A DNA stretch of 64,000 bases, taken from contig NZ_CP117768.1 in NCBI RefSeq assembly GCF_028623165.1, positions 4,464,001 to 4,528,000 of the forward strand. Direction: 5' to 3'. This DNA comes from Nostoc sp. UHCC 0926. Its GTDB lineage: Bacteria > Cyanobacteriota > Cyanobacteriia > Cyanobacteriales > Nostocaceae. The position numbers and the translations under genes were made by a program. Numbering within the stretch: the first letter of the stretch is position 1; every line of letters begins with the position of its first letter. The notes beneath the pieces were generated by a model. It was not told the origin of the DNA. It saw only the letters and a list, made by a program, of their open reading frames with translations, and searched no databases. Shown piece by piece: positions 62,539 to 64,000 of this stretch.

Positions 62539-63791
62539 ATGGTTGAGGATAGACAAGTGAGGACAGCGTACCAATACAAGTTGCAGCCAACAACAAAACA
62601 AGCGATTGAGATAGACAGATGGTTGTCTATGCTATGCGCTCAATATAATTTTTTGTTGGCTGATAGATTTGATTGGTATGAGCGCAATCGTTCATCGATT
62701 AATGCTTGTCCTCTTGTGTGTCACCTACCAGAGTTGCGCGATAACCCAGACTATTACTCACAAAAGAAAACGTTACCACAGCTTAAAAAGACTCATCCTT
62801 GGTATGGTGAAATTTACTCACAGGTCCTACAGGATATAGTTAAACGAGTTAAGGCGACGTTTGACCGTTTTGTTAAAGGTGATAACAATGGCTTGCGTAG
62901 TGGGCGGCCGCGTTTTAAGGCTCGTGACCGTTACCGCACGTTTACATATCCACAGATAAAAGATGGGGGAATGCAAGGTAATTTAATAACTTTACCGATG
63001 TTTGGTGTAGTTAAAGTTATTTTGCATCGCCCAGTACCATCTGAGTTTAAAATCAAAACAGCGTCAGTAACAAAAAAAGCTGATGGCTACTATTTAACTT
63101 TAAGCCTTGAAGATCCGACAGTTCCATCTATTAAACCTGATTTTAATCCAGATTCAATTACAGGTATTGACCTGGGATTAAAGGACTTTTTGACAACTTC
63201 TGATGGTGATGTTGTCCCAATTTCTCAATACTATCGTAAATCTCAGAAGCGATTGCGCGTCATTCAAAAGCGTGTTTCGCGTCGCACCAAGGGAAGTAAT
63301 CGACGCAAAAAAGCTATCAGGCAAGTTGCCAAGCAGCACAAAAAAGTAGCTGACAAACGAAAAGATTTTCACTTTAAAATTGCTAATAATCTACTGAAAA
63401 AATATGATGTTGTAGTTCACGAAGATTTAAACGTTAAAGGACTTTCTCGGTCTATGCTAGCTAAATCTGTGCATGATGCAGGATGGAGTAGTTTTCTGTC
63501 GATTCTAACAACCAAAGCCGCGAAATGCGCCACAGGGATACTCCCCGTGGACACTTTCGCGAAAACGCTGGGTTATTGGTAATTGCAGTGAATCCATCAG
63601 CTACGTCACAAGATTGTTCTAGTTGTGGGGTCAAAGTTCCTAAAAAGCTGCATGAAAGATGGCATGACTGCCCTGATTGCGGATGCAGCCTTGATCGCGA
63701 TCATAATGCAGCCGTGAATATAAAAAATAGAGCCGAGGGTCATCCGGTTCTTAAAGCTCAACGCCTCCTAAGCAGTAGCCGGATTGGTTGA
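62539..63791 (+). pseudogene. tnpB: tnpB (OrfB, RuvC-type RNA-guided nuclease family), disrupted by a 41-bp insert
   Basis: The first 325 codons read as TnpB: N-terminal helix-turn-helix (YQYKLQPTTKQAIEIDRWLS), GRPRFKARDRYRTFTYPQIK and the first RuvC acidic residue in GIDLGLKDFLTTS, then VVHEDLNVKGLSRSMLAKSV with the Glu. At 63520-63560 a 41-base palindromic segment interrupts the gene and shifts the frame, leading to a stop at 63582. In the other frame it continues ENAGLLVIAVNPSATSQDCS with the zinc-finger CxxC pairs and DRDHNAAVNIKNRAEGHP, which carries the final catalytic Asp. Removing those 41 bases restores one continuous frame. The gene is thus inactive unless bypassed. Confidence 0.9.
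63520..63560. mobile_element. 41-bp palindromic insertion inside tnpB
   Basis: The segment begins GCGAAATGCG and ends TTTCGC, with inner arms CCACAGGG and CCCCGTGG around ATACT, so it is a near-perfect palindrome. Its exact removal restores the tnpB frame from KA to ENAG. It is therefore an insertion, not original coding sequence. Confidence 0.85.
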
Positions 63792-63840
63792 GAAGCCCAC
63801 ACTGTACCTGTACTCAGGTCAGTGTGTGGAGTATGTCACG

Positions 63841-64000
63841 AATGAAGATAGAAGTTAAGAGTGAAAAGTTAGGGAGAAAAATTTAAAACTCTTAACTCCT
63901 GTACAGACGTGATTAATCGCGTCTCTACTCCTAACTCCTGTACAGACGCGATTAATCGCGTCTAACTCCTAACTCGTTTCATTTACTGCAAAAGCCCAAT
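63841..64000. repeat. Palindromic CTCCTGTACAGAC repeats
   Basis: Two consecutive units of the CTCCTGTACAGACGCGATTA / ATCGCGTCT type lie around 63896-63980, with AACTCCTAACT-type low-complexity sequence between them. No gene was seen to the window end. Confidence 0.6.

Larger units (their letters stand above)
62236..63840 (+). mobile_element. IS200/IS605-type (IS1341-like) tnpB element
   Basis: The element seems to consist of a tnpB-like gene, a small divergent gene, and hairpin ends. At the left, CCACTGAA / TTCAGTGG (62246-62272) forms a hairpin typical of the subterminal structures of this group. At the right, CCACACTG / CAGTGTGTGG around 63799-63830 forms another. There is no tnpA, so it would need a transposase elsewhere. 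Exact ends and any TTAC-type target cannot be fixed by eye. Confidence 0.72.

Overview
The window looks like the chromosome of a filamentous, probably heterocyst-forming cyanobacterium of the Nostoc/Anabaena group. Signs of this are many HIP1 octamers (GCGATCGC), an intact kaiABC clock cluster followed directly by a TolC-like gene in the position of hgdD, a photosystem II S4-domain gene, lrtA, a Nif11-type small protein, a carotenoid oxygenase, several PAS/CBS histidine kinases and a dense load of short palindromic and tandem repeats. No rRNA or tRNA genes were recognised.

Layout. 1-7 kb: 5' part of a CBS/PAS histidine kinase (minus strand), then kaiA-kaiB-kaiC and hgdD with a strong terminator. 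7.5-16 kb: small conserved proteins, a decayed GNAT acetyltransferase, the S4-domain protein, an SDR enzyme, a methyltransferase, four tandem terminator-bearing small-RNA-like units, an ExoD-like protein and a diacylglycerol-kinase-type lipid kinase. 16-26.6 kb: a fused binding-protein/permease for polar amino acids divergent from its ATPase, lipB, lrtA, a peroxiredoxin, an acyltransferase-like membrane protein, a CAP-domain lipoprotein, and a PadR regulator with a carotenoid oxygenase. 27-33 kb: an accessory island with an alpha/beta hydrolase and a caspase-NB-ARC-TPR protein split by a frame change. 33.6-40 kb: a molybdopterin oxidoreductase/cytochrome b pair, rpmA-rplU, an orphan Nif11 peptide and a hybrid histidine kinase. 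40-48.4 kb: a large flavoprotein oxidase fused to an ATP-grasp ligase, a TPR protein, and a single-chain DNA methyltransferase/BsuBI-PstI-type endonuclease. 49.6-55.7 kb: class II aldolase, LLM flavin monooxygenase, a GlcG/HbpS remnant, a NYN-domain protein next to RNase III, and a histidine kinase. 56-62 kb: a nitrate/bicarbonate/cyanate-type ABC transporter and a universal stress protein, each preceded by what reads as a c-di-AMP (ydaO-type) riboswitch, then a lipoprotein and a DUF4126 protein. 62.2-63.85 kb: an IS1341-like tnpB element whose tnpB is broken by a 41-bp palindromic insert.

How genes work together. KaiABC form the circadian oscillator. HgdD is the outer-membrane channel for exporting heterocyst envelope glycolipid. 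The hydrolase plus caspase-STAND-TPR pair resembles a sense-and-kill (immunity or cell-death) module. The two riboswitches would tie anion transport and a stress protein to c-di-AMP. The molybdopterin enzyme and its cytochrome b form a two-gene redox unit.

Novelty candidates, in my order: the hydrolase/caspase-STAND module; the paired c-di-AMP riboswitches around an anion transporter; the tandem sRNA array with NsiR1-like promoter layout; the oxidase-ATP-grasp fusion; and the families of palindromic and 21-bp-repeat mini-elements, one of which broke tnpB. All family assignments rest on motif recognition by eye. No database search was run.
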